64,000 nt of DNA from Varroa destructor (GCF_002443255.2 NW_019211458.1:26502485-26566484), one strand, 5' to 3'; counted from the first letter of the stretch, positions 11,230 to 22,162 are shown. Program-made: numbers and translations. The notes: generated from the sequence alone by a model not told the origin.

Positions 11230-14200
11230 CCTCTTAGAGTTGAATTGCAAATATTACTATAATGTAATCTTTGCTTTGGGAGCAGTGATGAACTGATTTG
11301 AGTTAAATAGGACCATGAAAAAAAAAACACTTTTCGATATATGCTGATTATACGATAAATTGGATCGGTGTTTAGCTCAATTAAAAACATTTTCAGACCC
11401 GCTAGTTGCACTTCAGTGACCTGCATGGGTTGTATTCGTTAGCAACTATATGGCGCGCATTGGGAAGTCTTAGATGCTTACATTGTATTAGGTGATCATA
11501 TTCATTTCTATGGCGTTTTTTTTTTAATAAAATTTTGTTTTTAGAAAAAAAAGAGTTATTACATAGTAAAGAGTATTTACTTTTTTTTAAAGTCATGGTT
11601 TGTCTTTGTTTGTTCAGACCAAGTCTCATCATGACGGCTACCTAGAGCGACCAAGTGCAGTAAAACTTGTTTGAATGGTGTACTGCTTGAAACACATTAA
11701 TATTGTTTATTGTATGCTTAATCAAACGATGCTTAGGGGGCGTGCAAAAAAAAAAAAGCTATATATTGGTAAATATGTATTTCATATTTCAGAAAATGCA
11801 GAAAGTTTTTATAGGAAAACGAGTCCAAACAACCTTTTCGGCAATCTTGCGCACTTTTTGGTAATATCTGTGCAATAACACTCCGGCTATTATCGGTGTT
11901 CTTTTCACGGTTACTGATCAGCAGAGCAATCGTTGCTTTTGAACCACTTAGAACAATGTTCGCCATATAACTTTATGACATGGAAACACTTGGAATAAGA
12001 AACGTGCCAAGTTGCGGTAATACTGTTAAGCACTATTTTAGATGGCTGGCCCGTAGCACAAAACCAGCTGTGTGTACAACATATCCCAAAATAAATACTA
12101 GATGTTCGAAGCGGCATTTAATTGATCTGCCAATATAGCTTCATAAATAAATACCACGGGAGAATGTAAACAGAAAAACCCTACACTGCTTTTTCTAATT
12201 ATTTTTTTTTAATTACTTAATAAATAGCCAAGGCTATGAAGAACCACGTGGTTCAAGGAAACTCCAGCGATTACATCATCAAACCAAATTGTCTCTCAAA
12301 CAATTCCAAATCGCGCACATTACCAACAACTACGACAAACCGTTAATGGTAGCATTTACCTTAGGAGGACTCCAAACACATGCGATACTTCGCGTCTTCC
12401 TGCATAGAGGAAAAATGTCGCAGTACGCTCGTTCACCCAGCAACCGTAATGTTCTAAATATCATCACATGGGACGGATATGCGAAACTGCTTTGCTTGCC
12501 AATCTCGTCAGCTTAAATCCTATCTATCTGCAGACCCAGCCGTCGGCCGATCGGTTTCCTCAACGTGCCGTACACGACGTCTTGTTACCTCTCACTTCCT
12601 AAGCATTCAAGACCACTTTTAGCTGGGGACAAAAGACGACTTCCCTCACATGCCCAAGCAGCAAAACTCCAATAGCATAGCATGGGGAGCAACCACGGGG
12701 ATGATTCGCCCCTCGCCGTGATCACATAAGAATACGTCTATGCTTGCGTATACGTCCATACAGTACATGTACTGAAGGTTGCAGCCATATTTACCGTGTG
12801 CTTCTGTACCTACCTTCACCTGATAGAAGCACAACTGCTGGAAAGGCGAGCAGTGAGCAATTTCGTCTATCCGCTGGCAGCCGGCGCGAGCCGTCGGTCT
12901 TCCGTTCGCCTCCATGGAAGGCCCTACGGTACAGCTACGACGAAAGAGACGGCAACGGCGAGCAAAGGCCACGGAAACGACGGTTAGTCGTTCGTCATTT
13001 TACTGACGAACAGCTCGTGGCCGGCGCTTGGTGCTCGCTGTGGTATCTCAGGAAATAGAAATGTACCATCAGGTGGGTAGCAGCTGAGTGAGCCAACCGA
13101 TGAGCCTGCTGCCATCGCTAACAGTGACTACTCCCTGCAGTTGTTGGCCAAGTTGCCGTGGCCTGCTATGTGGCGGTGGAGCCTTGTGGCCGTTTGCTCG
13201 CGTCTCTACAGCCTCTGCAACTTGCCATACGGCAGACTGCTCCCGCCTCGCTTTGCGCTGCGAAAGTCGGTCATTCGACCGGTGAGGTTTTGTCCTGGTG
13301 CGGGCTTAGTCAAAAGAAATATTTGTACAAATCTGTCTGGATATGTGTGTGTGTATTAGAGAGTGAAATAACGGAAAATCATAGCGAATGGGGAAGTCCG
13401 TCAGGCAGCTAATACTTATGACACAGGCGGAGCGGCCTCGCTAGGGCGCAGGCCGTGGGTCTGCTGCTCCAAAGGAACTCAGCTTTTAAGACACTAGGAC
13501 TGAGAAATAGGGGGTACGTAGTGGGAGATCCAATAGAGCTCGGTAGCAGATACGCATCTAGCAGAAATCGGGATGCGTTTGATGTACACATCACCACTGC
13601 TTTAACCATCACCATCTCTGCGAAAGGGCAAAACAAGACTATGCCTTTTGCAAAAGAGAGAGATGAGCAGATGGGTAGGAAGGGGTCGAACTCAATGCCC
13701 AAACACAGCCAACGCTATACATGCCACGCGTCTCACATGTACCCCCCATGTACCCAGCACCGATTAAAAAGTCAGGCCGTTCAAGCAAGGACGTAAACAC
13801 CACTCCATAAGAGGACGACCGTTATAGACGGCATCCATAAGAAATGTGATAGGCAGAGAAAGCTAGGGCTACAGCAAATGTCAGGGGATCTACACAAAGA
13901 GTCATGTACTTTCCACCCTGCACATCGACAAGCTCACACAAAGTTAGCCACACTGCTAACAACTACAACCGGCCGCTTTCCATCGCAGCAAGCCGGGCCA
14001 CTTGTTATCTAGTCTAGCCATCTTTGTAGAAACGCTACGTTGCGTGATCCCGTGGTAGAATGAAGTCCGGACCGGTAGCTAGTTAATATAGTAGAAGCAC
14101 AGGGTAGATCACCTTCATCGCCAGGTCAGAGGCGACGTCATTGAGCCGAGCACTTAGCAACATCATTATTGATTCGATCACGAACACTGAACCGCTTGTA

Positions 14201-15273
14201 TATCTTGCGTTTACAAGGCATCTATTGTATATATATAACTTAGCGCTGATAAAACCGCTGTAATCATCTTCTGCAGGGGGATCTGCTGATTAACATAGGA
14301 GGCACAGAGTGTAGCAGCTTGTGACAAGCTTGGCGTGCTTGGCTAACTGCAGCATTATAGTTACACTTGTCCTACATGGCAAGCTCAACCACTGCAGATC
14401 ACTAGGGTACAAGCTATCTGGATCTGACGTTATGCTGATTGCGCCGCAGCGGCATCTGCCACTCGGTTAAAGACCATCAGGCTTTAGACTCATTTATGTG
14501 GCTTCAAATTTATCTGTATTAAATATTTAAGTATCGAAGACTAAGTATATAAAATATTCTCACTCACAAGATACGTATTAGGGTCCGATTAAATTTGGAA
14601 CAATTGCGTTACGCCTCGCTAAAGTAGCAGCTGTAGAGCGTAATCAGTTGATCTGTCTGAATAAGAGCAATTGCAGCTTTGGCTAAGATAAGGACTGTGG
14701 ACAAACTCTTAACCGAACAACATATCTCTTATCGAGTGAATGCAGAAGGTGCAGCTAATTTTTAGTGGCGTCGACAAACTGGTCAATTTTGCTTAATTTG
14801 CAAAGGTGATAAAAGAAAACACTATAATTTCCCGAAGGCATAAAGAGCACATAATGGTCTCTGACTTTACTCGATTGTCAAACTACAACCCTTTTATTTA
14901 CTATACATGTTTTTTTTTAATTGATGAGCAATAAACAAGTCTTTTTCAGCCTATCTAGTTAACTCTACGCGGCGACCTGAGGCTGTGACGAAGCGGTGTC
15001 TTGTACACAAAAAAAACGAAGGATACAATGAAGCGGTGCTAGGTATTTCGGCCTCTGATGATATTCTAAAAAGATCAATAATAATTATTAATGGTAGCTT
15101 GACCTCGCGCCCTATAACGCTAAGTATATATTAAAATCGAAGCTGGGTAATTAATGAGAAGCAATCAATAAAGCATTCTTCACATTTTTCTTTCGTCTTC
15201 ACTCGTAATACGCCTAAATATCAGCAGGAATGTTTCCGGTATTGGCCACAGATGCTAGACTTCGTACGAATAA
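11230..15273. other. Non-coding tract with a GC-rich block at 12.5-13.8 kb
   Basis: AT-rich DNA surrounds a GC-rich triplet-rich block in which three frames are open simultaneously on the two strands. A 75-codon plus frame at 12289-12516 has no clear splice context. I do not call a gene. The sequence from 14,000 to 15,273 is repeat-free and without candidate exons. Confidence 0.45.
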
Positions 15274-15373
15274 NNNNNNNNNNNNNNNNNNNNNNNNNNN
15301 NNNNNNNNNNNNNNNNNNNNNNNNNNNNNNNNNNNNNNNNNNNNNNNNNNNNNNNNNNNNNNNNNNNNNNNNN
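15274..15373. other. Assembly gap (100 N)
   Basis: Exactly 100 N, the conventional placeholder for a gap of unknown size. The right edge resumes directly in a TA microsatellite, so the gap most likely marks an unsequenced TA-rich repeat. Any reading frame spanning it is meaningless. Confidence 0.98.
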
Positions 15374-17976
15374 TATATATATATATTTCTTGCAAATTAG
15401 TAGGCAAGGACACCTGTCTGTCTATTTTTTTGGTCCTCATGCCATATGGATAGAAGTACTTCGCGTCAATTAAGAACACGTGATCTGCAGGAGCATTCGT
15501 TTCGGCATGAAGCAAATTGGAGCGTCACGATGCCCCTTGTAGGCTCGAATCTGTTAAATCCAATACGTTGACAGATGGAAGGTATTGTCGCAGATAACTA
15601 GCACGTGTTTCTTTAATGAGGATTTGTATTTATGGCTGTGCGTAGGTAAGCGCTTGAAGTATCCATCCGTTAACAAGGAACAGCGCGCTCCGCTCATGTC
15701 AGTCTTAGGAGCAGAACGTTTCTTTATCCTGTAGCTGTAGAACAAGTTGAATCGATTACCATGTACAGCGATAACGTAATTATGTCACAAACAAGTCGGC
15801 CTGTACCAGTATCATCGATCATGCTTAACAGGGTGTTAAAGTTGTAGAAGTGCTGAGGACGTACAGGATCATAATTCGACTCTCGTCATCAGTTTTGTAA
15901 AATATGTTAAATTGAAAATGTATTCGGTCCCCAAGACACCAAACTAGCTCGGTAGCTGAACAACCACGAATGGAGCCAGCCATACGAACATCATTATGTG
16001 TCCGTATTTTTTTCAGCGTTTCTTGGTAGGTCTATTCAAAGTTAAAGCCGAATTTTTCTGCGACAGGCATTTCATTACGGGAGACGTGAAGTTGTTTCGA
16101 TAAGAACATAAGCAGTTATCCTCTCGATGTCTCTCTCTTCTTTGAAAATTTCAGGATTCCCTGAGATATATGGTGGGACTTTCACTTTAAAATCAATCAA
16201 TAATATGCCAATACCCGTCGTTTCCGTCGTATCGATCTACGCGACATCATCGCAGTCAGTCGAAGTTTTTTTGTTCTAGTCATCCAATGTCGGCCTCTAA
16301 AATGCTACATTTAAGCTGTGGGTCTCGACAAATAATAGCACCTTATTATACAAGTATGGTACAAAGCTTTGTTAGATTTAGATGGAATAGCGTACATTTT
16401 CCTCCGCATGTGAATACTATATATATATATATATATATACTGCTTATTCTTAAGAATACCAAACTTTGTTGTAAATACTACCGCTCTCACGTTACTTTCG
16501 TATCGTCGTTATAAATTACCCCTGGACTTTTCTTACAACGCTAGGTTTTTCATGTAGACACTGGAACAACGAGGGTGATGCATTCCAACCGGCGTGGCCT
16601 GGGCAGCCCATGTGCATCCCATGAGTACGTTACCATAACGACCATGAACATATGGCCACCGCTGGTTCAAATTTCAGCGTCGGCAAACGGTTACTATAGC
16701 ATATTATTACTATGCAGCTTCATAGGTCTGCTGAAGAAAAATCCAGATAAGTGAGGGAAGACACATCTAAGGTAAAGTCTAACGTAAGCACCACGCGTAA
16801 AAAAGCGTTGTAGGGTTGTGCTCTTTGCTATTATAATCCAGGCTACAGCAGACTGTCAACGACCAACGTTGCCTCTACCATCAGCCCTGCCCAGTCCTAC
16901 TCGTTGTTTCGATGGAAGTTTTTCGTTGTTCCTCCCTTTGTGTTCAGACCCTTCTTCTCTGCCGCATCTTCGACTGATCCATCGGTCCATTGTCCCAAAA
17001 TCCATGTGCGAAAGCCCCACTCTGTTTCGGACTTGTTCAATCTGTCTGCAGACCTTTATTCGTCGGTACTGTAGTCGGGTCGCAGCTGGAGGGGCTTGCC
17101 TCATCTACTTGTCGCGGCTAATGAGCATTCGGTCGGGACAGATCTAGAGAGGCAAAAACGAGACGCAGCTGCGGCCGGTACTGCCGATGCAGTAGCGGCG
17201 AGACGTTGAAGTGACGGGTGAAGAGGACTGGGAACCGCTACGAACGGAAAAAGCAACGAATCTATGAACGCGTACAAATGATATCAATGACAGTAAAGGG
17301 ACACTGACTGGAAAGAGAGGAGAATGTAAGACCTACTTAAACAGTCTCTTCGGATACATTGTGCGAGGGGGGTTAAAATGATTATCATAGAACAATACAG
17401 ACCGTACTAGGGGCATGACAAAAGTAAAAAGGTAAAGGTCGTATCGGACGAGTAAGTGAAGAACAGGTATATCTGGATATGATTAAGTTGGATCACATGC
17501 ATTATTCAACTTCTCTCCCATTTACAAGTAGAGGAACGATTGTGTACAAGTGTGATTACACATTTATGCTTATAGATTGATAAATATGTTCTTTTATGTG
17601 TCTTGCCAATCCAATGCTTTGATTCCGATTGTGGGCTAATCGGCTACGGCTGATTGACTAAAAAAAAGAAAATAACAACAAACAGCTAAGTTGTATCGTT
17701 TGGCATAGGCGGTAGCTTTACTGTGGAACTGTGATCTAGTTTGTATCCACAATACGGTGCTTTTCGACGTTACTCAAGCAGTAACAGTTCAGAAACAGAT
17801 TATTAAAAATATTAGCGGACAATGATGAATTAACATTAGGTCTCCCGCACGGAAACTACCCGTAAATCCCGTAAGGGTTTAATTCAATACTACGTGTTCA
17901 GCTTCGCAGAACGGGTCTCAGCTCTTTGCGCAAGGGTCTTCTCAAACGACGTTGACAGCGACGACGAGAGTCGATA
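15374..17976. other. Non-coding tract, (TA)n at 16418-16439
   Basis: The tract holds a TA run adjoining the gap, a second perfect TA run at 16418-16439 and a small GC-rich block at 16.8-17.2 kb with frames open on both strands. The last 150 bases before 17977 become less AT-rich and could be upstream sequence of the ORF that starts there. No exon with paired splice sites is evident. Confidence 0.45.
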
Positions 17977-18258
17977 ATGGCGCGAATTTTGAATGAGAGT
18001 CCAGTTCTAGTTGACAAAATCGGTTGTTTCAAACCTACACTAGGTCAAAATAGGCCACGTCGACTTAGTGATAAAACAGCTGCTGAATCTCCCGCAGTAA
18101 GAAATCCCACAGAATCTGGACTGTACGGTATAGCTAAAAGGGTACGAACCATAATACGAATGCGGGAAAAAGATTATATGCGGCGGAAGCTGCAAAATGA
18201 TACTATACTAGACCAGTTCGATGTGACCTCTTTCCTTTCGTCGAGTATCGTAGCTTGA
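17977..18258 (+). CDS. Possible 93-aa basic protein
   Basis: An ATG in strong context (A at -3, G at +4) starts 93 codons ending in TGA. The product is basic, with an Arg/Lys-rich half (RVRTIIRMREKDYMRRKL) followed by an acidic/hydrophobic tail, as in small nuclear or nucleic-acid-binding proteins. No named domain is seen. It lies tail-to-tail with the minus-strand multi-exon gene, with 118 bases between their stop codons. The antisense frame across the same bases is also partly open, so this may be a chance ORF or part of the minus gene's downstream DNA. It would be a single-exon gene or a first coding exon. Confidence 0.35.
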   Translation: MARILNESPVLVDKIGCFKPTLGQNRPRRLSDKTAAESPAVRNPTESGLYGIAKRVRTIIRMREKDYMRRKLQNDTILDQFDVTSFLSSSIVA

Positions 18259-18376
18259 AGCTGTGTCTGAGTCGGCTTACCTGTCAAAGCAGTCTCATCA
18301 TTGCCAGTTTTCTTCAAAAAGGAAAGAACATCTACGTATAAAGAATGTACAGCCACGTAGTACGGAAGCATTGTTG

Positions 18377-18466
18377 CTATACCCTGCCATGCAGGTAGGA
18401 CTGGCAAACGAATGATGTGCTATTTATTCCCTTGTCCAATGAGTACAATACAGCCACGGCATTCAA
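18377..18466 (-). CDS. Terminal exon of the 18-22 kb minus gene
   Basis: The acceptor GTGTTGGATTCTTACAG leads into LNAVAVLYSLDKGINSTS and onward to a TAG at 18377. It enters in phase 0, matching the previous exon. The helix-then-loop pattern would close an ARM-type fold. No clear AATAAA signal follows closely. An overlapping alternative exon (18281-18383) with a strong GTAAGC donor is also compatible with the phase. Confidence 0.45.
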   Translation of the reverse strand: MNAVAVLYSLDKGINSTSFVCQSYLHGRV

Positions 18467-21400
18467 CTGTAAGAATCCAACACGCTAATAGACGTGAGAA
18501 CATTTGACGGGGGACTGGGCTTTTTTGTCGCCGGCTGCGTTCTCCACCCGTTCGGCCATTTTTAGCAGCGGATTATAGAGGCTAAGACATTAACGAAAAT
18601 AGTTTAATTTTACTACGCATAACGTAGAAACATATAATATACAGAATTACGAAATGGATTGAACCTGTCTCGAACGTACCGGGTACTATATGCTGCATGG
18701 TTTATTAGGGTAATTGGTCACAGACTGAATATATTCATGTTAAACTTTTTATTATCATTACATATAAAAGGAGAGTCGGCTAAAAGATTATTGAGCGCTC
18801 ATCCTCCTCCTCGGTATACCGGAAATTACCGTTTTGAGAAGACAACTTTCGTATTTTAATAGATACTGCAAATGTCGGGATTCACAACAGTACTCCTGCG
18901 GCATGAACAGCACATTGACCCGTTGACGTTAGGTATTGGAGTATATTTGTGCTCGCAAATATGAATATATCATATCCTCCTTATTTTGAATGAACCTAGA
19001 TATACATCTATGTTTAAATAAAGGTTCCTCAATCTGTTTGACTTCACTGCCACTAGGTAGCCGCTATAGAAGTCATATGTGAGAGCTGTCAATGTCTCAT
19101 TTTTGGAAAATCTCGATAAACCATGCGTTATGTGTTAAAGATCAAATTAATTAGGTATATTACTGTAAATTATTTGTTGTTGCTAAATATATTAGCTGAC
19201 ATTAGTACAAACTAAACTCTAAACTGCGTCTGACCAAGTGATTTACATATAGATAGATGTATACATACATTTCACAGGCAAAAATGTATGTATACATCTA
19301 TTTAGGAGGGCCAAAATAGGTTTACGCAGCAGAGAAAGTGGCTATTTTCACTCACTTCTACACTCCGTTAGTAACACTTAACTTACACTAACGCTGTTAT
19401 GAATCCCTTTACATGCATCCACAATGTACGCTCTTACCTCATCGATGAATTTCCTTCTGGATAACACCTAAATATAAAAAAAAACCTGTTGGATCGAGGT
19501 CCGTCGGTTACAGAAATCATTCTATTAGGTTTAATAAACATATGCATCATGTGTGCGCTCATTATGAAACTACAATTCATTTTGTTGAAAGAAAAACATA
19601 TCACTGCCATACAATGTATCAAATTCAGCAGAACAACATCACTCACCGGTACAAGGCACACTTCGCGGGTAACGGTTATGTTGAAGAAAATGGACTTGAG
19701 CACCTCCTTTCTACGACACGGTTGTCCATACAGTAACCTCCGGGCTGGTTCAAGTGGTCAGCAACGCCTAGATGGGTATATTCACTTTTCCGGAAAGCTC
19801 AAAATAGACTCTACTAGAGCCCTGACGTCATTAGCAGGGGTCCCGTTGCCCTAGCTTTGTTCTGAGAATGCCCTCGCAAAATTTACAAACAGCGACCCTG
19901 ATCGTCCTACAGTCAAGCATGAACCAGCCTTAGCAGGCATATCCCTAGGTCTCAAAGTGTCGTCATATATGTCAAATGACTATAAAAGATACCCTTCTCG
20001 GTAGCAATTTTATTTTGAACTATCAACGTTCTTGACATACGTCTGCAATAATAGTAGTTGATCTTCATTTTTGGTCGCAGTTAAGGGTCGACCGCCTTCT
20101 GGACCGTTGAAAATGGATCCTGCCTCTTCAAAGTCGTCTCGGATTTTATGCATCACTTTCTTCGACGGCAGAAATGCCCAGAGTAAGCAAGCAAATTCTT
20201 TCTAAACAGTCCCGTATCCTTGATCCCCGGTAACTACTTTAGTATTTACCTACGCTCTTCAAAGTTGAAATTTCCAGTCATCATAACCTATACAACAGGT
20301 GCCTGTACAACTGTCGGCTGGCTTTTTGCATTGGAAAGAAATTAACAAAGAAAACCTTTCAGCGTTTACATGCGTAACTGTTGTTCGATCGATGGAAGAG
20401 GATGGATAAAACCGAAACTGAGATCTGCGCGTCAATATCGTTTCAAGTTGCCGTTTACCTAGTGTTAAAGCCGTCTTTGCGCTACTGTTTAACGAAATCC
20501 ACAAGTAAACAACACAAATACTTTAGTAACTGCAAAAAAACTTCACAACACCTCTATTCTAACAAGACGCATTTTCACTGCAGTCCTCTCAATCGTCGTG
20601 AGGACGTTTAATGATTCTACCAATTGACTCTAAATCATTTCCAGTATATGCACCCAGGCACATATTAATCTGGATTTTGATGCAGGATTCAACAATCGTG
20701 TAGGCAAGTGATTCAGATCGGTGTTTCGGCATTTGTCGATAGTTGCAGACTGTCTCACAATGGAGCTTTTCATATAATATAAGGTGGAGATACGGCAAAA
20801 GCTAGTGTTCGGTACCGACGCACGATCGCCTCACGATACTTCGAACTTCTTCTCAACTGAAATAGAATTACGCTGAACCTGTCGAAAGGAGCTTGGCTTC
20901 GAAGCGGATTGATCAGTGTCAAAAAAGGACCTCCCTTCAAGCTTTCGCCTGTCAACAGTGTCGTTTTAGCTTAGTAATAGTAACGCGAATTTAGTCAAAT
21001 GGCCTGGTAGAAAAGGTAAAACGAATCAAGCAGGAGATCCACTCAAGAGACACTCATAAAGTGATTTGAAAATGCTTATAAATTATCTAGACTCTGCAAC
21101 GTCATATTTGAAAGTAACAATTGAGATATCGCGTAATAACAGTTAACGTTGATTTGAGCCTATTCTTCTAATGTCCTCGTGTTCAATGCTTCAGAGAATG
21201 GCCAGTCAGTCTATGCGATGACTCACACGAAACAGACGATGAGAAAAAGAACTCAACATGCTCTTACTTACAAATAAAGTATGGGCGTTTTAACGAGAAA
21301 CATTTTCATTGGTAAATACACGTTATGCTATCGTCAATAAGAAAATCCATGAAGTAGTATGTATCTTGTTTAGGCTTTTTTTACTGAAGTTATAGAAGGT

Positions 21401-22082
21401 GTACAGTTGTTAATAACTGTCGGGATCGTAACGTGTGCCTGTTCAATGAGGTTTTCTAACATACGTAAAATCGCCTGCGCGCTAAAACCTTTTGGCGAGG
21501 AGTCTGTGCCACAGCATATCATTAACAGACCCTCCTGACTCAGACACAAACTATACAGGAGTCGTAATACTTCTTCTTTCATAGAAGCAGAATAGTCTTA
21601 ATGAACGATCTGCTATATTATTAACAGGCCATCAAGTGTATTTAGCACCTGAATATCTCATCTGGATATAGCTCCGGCTCCTTGGAACGTTAAGTGGCGA
21701 AAATTCATTTGCCAAAACATTATAAAACGACTGCTGTCGGACCAAAAACATCATGCATAAAGATCTTCCCTTGTTTAATTGTATTTGTTGTTGAACCTCG
21801 ATGCGCTGTGATATCCCTAACCATCGGGATGCATCGTGGCGCAGTAAGCACAACAAGTAACCTGATTTCAAACGGATACTATGCACCTGATTATGTTTCA
21901 TAATACCCATGCTGGTAAAACGTAACCCGCCAATGAGATTTGAATACATTTCTAAAACTTTCGTTGCGCCATCGGCACTGAGCCGCTTCGCATCCGGCGA
22001 CTCACTATTTGAGGGTGCTTGTCCTATTGGCGGCGTTATAATAAGCGCTGCTGCGGTTTTCGCATGTACGATATAAATTATG
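18377..22082 (-). CDS. Multi-exon gene, helical-repeat (ARM/HEAT-like) protein; 5' end incomplete
   Basis: This span collects the minus-strand exons listed next. Exons 21649-22082, 21385-21596, 21272-21327 and 20835-20948 join in a consistent phase, and so do 20041-20201, 19786-19821, 19647-19737, 19438-19467, 18830-18895 and 18377-18466. That gives about 233 residues, an unresolved middle, and a C-terminal run of 158 residues ending in TAG. Several donors and acceptors are strong (GTATGT, GTGAGTG, GTAAGA, GTAAGTAAG; T-rich ATATTTAG). The product is helical and leucine-rich (MKEEVLRLLYSLCLSQEGLL; EVLKSIFFNITVTREV), as in armadillo/HEAT scaffolds. The spacing of the last helices recalls the C-terminus of rotatin/Ana3 centriolar proteins, but that is an impression without alignment. 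No start codon is identified, so the gene may extend rightwards past 22.1 kb. The middle (20.2-20.8 kb) is the least certain part. Confidence 0.6.
18830..18895 (-). CDS. Exon of the 18-22 kb minus gene
   Basis: Twenty-two codons, phase 0 in and out, between the acceptor GTTCATGCCGCAG and the donor AAAACG|GTAATT. It encodes EYCCESRHLQYLLKYESC followed by LLKT, another helix-compatible, Cys-containing segment. A second possible acceptor (ACATTTGCAG) inside it keeps the same phase. Confidence 0.45.
19254..19300. repeat. Perfect 19-bp inverted repeat, 9-nt loop
   Basis: The left arm (19254-19272) and right arm (19282-19300) are exact reverse complements, separated by nine bases. The arms contain GTAT/ATAC steps, so slippage between (TA/CA)-like repeats could have built the palindrome. 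It lies in an intron of the minus-strand gene and would form a stable hairpin in the transcript. Confidence 0.9.
19438..19467 (-). CDS. 30-nt microexon of the 18-22 kb minus gene
   Basis: A T-rich acceptor (TTTTTTTTTATATTTAG) and a consensus donor (GATGAG|GTAAGA) lie exactly 30 bases apart. The exon is phase 0 at both ends and encodes VLSRRKFIDE. Both splice sites are among the strongest in the window. Confidence 0.5.
19647..19737 (-). CDS. Exon of the 18-22 kb minus gene
   Basis: It ends at a consensus donor GTACCG|GTGAGTG in phase 0. The reading is LLYGQPCRRKEVLKSIFFNI followed by TVTREVCLVP, a pattern like one ARM-type helix pair. The proposed acceptor (GGAG at 19738) is weak. CCAG a few bases upstream is an alternative but breaks the phase. 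Confidence 0.5.
19786..19821 (-). CDS. 36-nt microexon of the 18-22 kb minus gene
   Basis: It lies between the acceptor ATGACGTCAG and the donor GAAAA|GTGAAT. It supplies the last base of a Thr codon, then ALVESILSFPE and two bases (AA). The phase matches both neighbours and the helix continues from LLLLQT into the next exon. Being short, it rests on phase agreement more than on length. Confidence 0.45.
20041..20201 (-). CDS. Exon of the 18-22 kb minus gene
   Basis: A 161-base exon with the acceptor GGGACTGTTTAG and a strong CAGAC|GTATGTC donor. It begins in phase 0 with KEFACLLWAFLPSKKVMHKI and ends NEDQLLLLQ plus two bases (AC). The next exon's first base completes Thr. A helical start, an acidic DDFEEAGS turn and a glycine-rich NGPEGGRPL loop make this the most protein-like stretch in the window. 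Confidence 0.6.
20621..20749 (-). CDS. Probable exon of the 18-22 kb minus gene
   Basis: Open frame behind a GAGACAG acceptor, ending before GTAGAA. It includes ESLAYTIVESCIKIQINMCL, an amphipathic helix-like stretch in keeping with neighbouring exons. Its joins to the exons on either side are not settled. A small exon at about 20.40-20.46 kb with phase-compatible start (LSFGFIHPLPSIEQQL) may follow. Boundaries are approximate. Confidence 0.35.
20835..20948 (-). CDS. Exon of the 18-22 kb minus gene, Ser/Lys-rich
   Basis: The acceptor is CTGTTGACAG. The exon opens with the third base of the split Leu codon and reads RKLEGRSFFDTDQSASKPSS and onward to EKKFEV. The hydrophilic, phospho-site-like composition suggests a linker between helical segments. 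The best donor is TATC|GTGAGG at 20834. An alternative GTAATT donor about 27 bases earlier would fit the next exon's phase better. Confidence 0.5.
21272..21327 (-). CDS. Exon of the 18-22 kb minus gene
   Basis: A 56-base exon between the acceptor TTATTGACGATAG and the strong donor TTATTT|GTAAGTAAG. It enters in phase 0 (HNVYLPMKMFLVKTPILY) and leaves two bases (TT). The first base of the next exon completes Leu. It is too short to be found by ORF length alone. Confidence 0.5.
21385..21596 (-). CDS. Exon of the 18-22 kb minus gene
   Basis: It follows a 52-base intron (acceptor TTCATTAAG) and ends at ACTTCA|GTAAAA in phase 0. The translation begins DYSASMKEEVLRLLYSLCLS and continues as helix-forming sequence (ILRMLENLIEQAHVTI), typical of ARM/HEAT-type repeats. 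The other acceptor in this intron, GCAG eleven bases upstream, leads quickly to a stop, which favours the chosen site. Confidence 0.55.
21649..22082 (-). CDS. Exon of the 18-22 kb minus gene (most 5' seen)
   Basis: 144 open codons, the longest exon of this gene. The proposed acceptor is ATATTTAG just right of 22082, with a CCTAACC branch-like motif upstream. The frame stays open to about 22162, so the 5' boundary may differ. The donor is ATTCAG|GTGCTAA, followed by a short 52-base intron. Readable segments include DGATKVLEMYSNLIGGLRF and RQQSFYNVLANEFSPLNV. The split codon G|AC joins exactly to the next exon, which supports the frame over an alternative that is partly open here. Confidence 0.5.
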
Positions 22083-22162
22083 CTAAATATTTCGGTTAGG
22101 ATGCGCTTCGCCCGATGGCGTGACAATCCGTAAACAGCAGGTTTTATACAATCGTCACGTTA

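Noticed and set aside
15252..15515. Frames of 73 and 86 codons reading through the N gap
   Set aside because: Most of their length is undefined sequence.
16664..16686. Hairpin with a TTCAAAT loop resembling a tRNA T-arm
   Set aside because: The pairing bases are misplaced relative to the loop for a tRNA and no other tRNA arms are present.
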